This document shows, one piece after another, positions 4,872 to 5,103 of a DNA stretch of 5,103 bases. Every line of letters begins with the position of its first letter. The stretch's first letter is position 1. This stretch comes from an uncultured Coriobacteriia bacterium (GTDB taxonomy: Bacteria > Actinomycetota > Coriobacteriia > Coriobacteriales > QAMH01). The notes under the pieces were generated by a model. The model searched no databases and was not told where the DNA came from. It saw only the letters and a program-made list of their open reading frames with translations. Made by a program: the position numbers and the translations under genes. Location: NCBI GenBank assembly GCA_949283445.1, contig CASDTD010000062.1, positions 1-5,103 on the forward strand, in the 5' to 3' direction.

Positions 4872-5103
4872 ATGGAACGCGAGAACGCCTGGAAAGGCTA
4901 TACCGACGAGCAGCTGGCCGAGCTGGAGCAGCTGTGCGGCGGGTACATCGATTTCATTTCGGAAAACAAGACCGAGCGGGAGTTCGCCGCCGCTGCCATC
5001 GAGCTTGCGGAAAAGGCGGGCTACGCGCCGTTGGAGCAGGCGGTCGAAGAGGGGCGCGCGCTTCATGCGGGCGACAAGGTGTGGGCGCACACGCACGGCA
5101 AGG
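4872..5103 (+). CDS. M18 family aminopeptidase, N-terminal part (cut by window edge)
   Basis: The first 77 codons of a gene that continues past the right edge. The translation starts MERENAWKGYTDEQLAELE and continues through YIDFISENKTEREF (residues 25-38), AIELAEKAGYAPLEQAV (42-58) and LHAGDKVWAHTHGK (64-77). This matches the N-terminus of bacterial M18 aminopeptidases ('aminopeptidase 1', related to aspartyl aminopeptidase): the NAW-x-x-Y opening, the KTERE segment, and the GDKV strand that leads into the catalytic domain. These are cytosolic di-zinc enzymes that release N-terminal residues from peptides. The zinc ligands lie beyond the window and cannot be checked. AAAGGA seven bases upstream supports the ATG. 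A dyad and a long hairpin precede it and may control it. Confidence 0.88.
   Translation, partial: MERENAWKGYTDEQLAELEQLCGGYIDFISENKTEREFAAAAIELAEKAGYAPLEQAVEEGRALHAGDKVWAHTHGK

Overview
The window is GC-rich, and its short, AT-rich promoter islands stand out against the coding DNA. The protein families and their wording (acyl-ACP thioesterase, Phd/YefM–RelE/ParE pair, endonuclease IV, small FMN split-barrel protein, M18 aminopeptidase) suggest a high-GC anaerobic actinomycete of the Coriobacteriia, probably Eggerthellaceae-like (Slackia, Eggerthella and relatives). That assignment is inference from how the proteins read, not from a search.

Layout: two minus-strand genes come first, an acyl-ACP thioesterase (33-761) and an unrecognised 197-residue protein (877-1470). 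An AT-rich divergent promoter region (about 1490-1595) follows, with a perfect TATAAT facing each way. It serves the unknown gene to the left and, to the right, a two-gene toxin-antitoxin module (antitoxin ending 1912, toxin 1905-2174). Endonuclease IV (nfo, 2224-3072) lies 49 bases downstream on the same strand with no visible terminator between. A 235-base gap with a GC-rich hairpin and two copies of an 11-base palindrome leads to an unrecognised acidic protein (3308-3919).

The stretch 3920-4305 has no convincing gene. It holds the most unusual structure of the window: six copies of a 22-base element, three in one orientation and three in the other, mostly spaced 42 bases, followed by a 19-base tandem duplication and a strong hairpin terminator. 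On the far side are a convergent minus-strand PPOX-fold flavoprotein (4306-4716) and, divergent from it, the first 77 codons of an M18 aminopeptidase running off the right edge (4872 onward). A long hairpin and a 16-base dyad sit between those last two genes.

Most genes look like chromosomal housekeeping or small single-gene units, and no integrase, transposase or Cas gene is present. I found no clear multi-gene novel system. The best candidates for something undescribed are the opposed 22-base repeat array and, second, the autoregulated-looking toxin-antitoxin module placed directly upstream of a DNA-repair gene.
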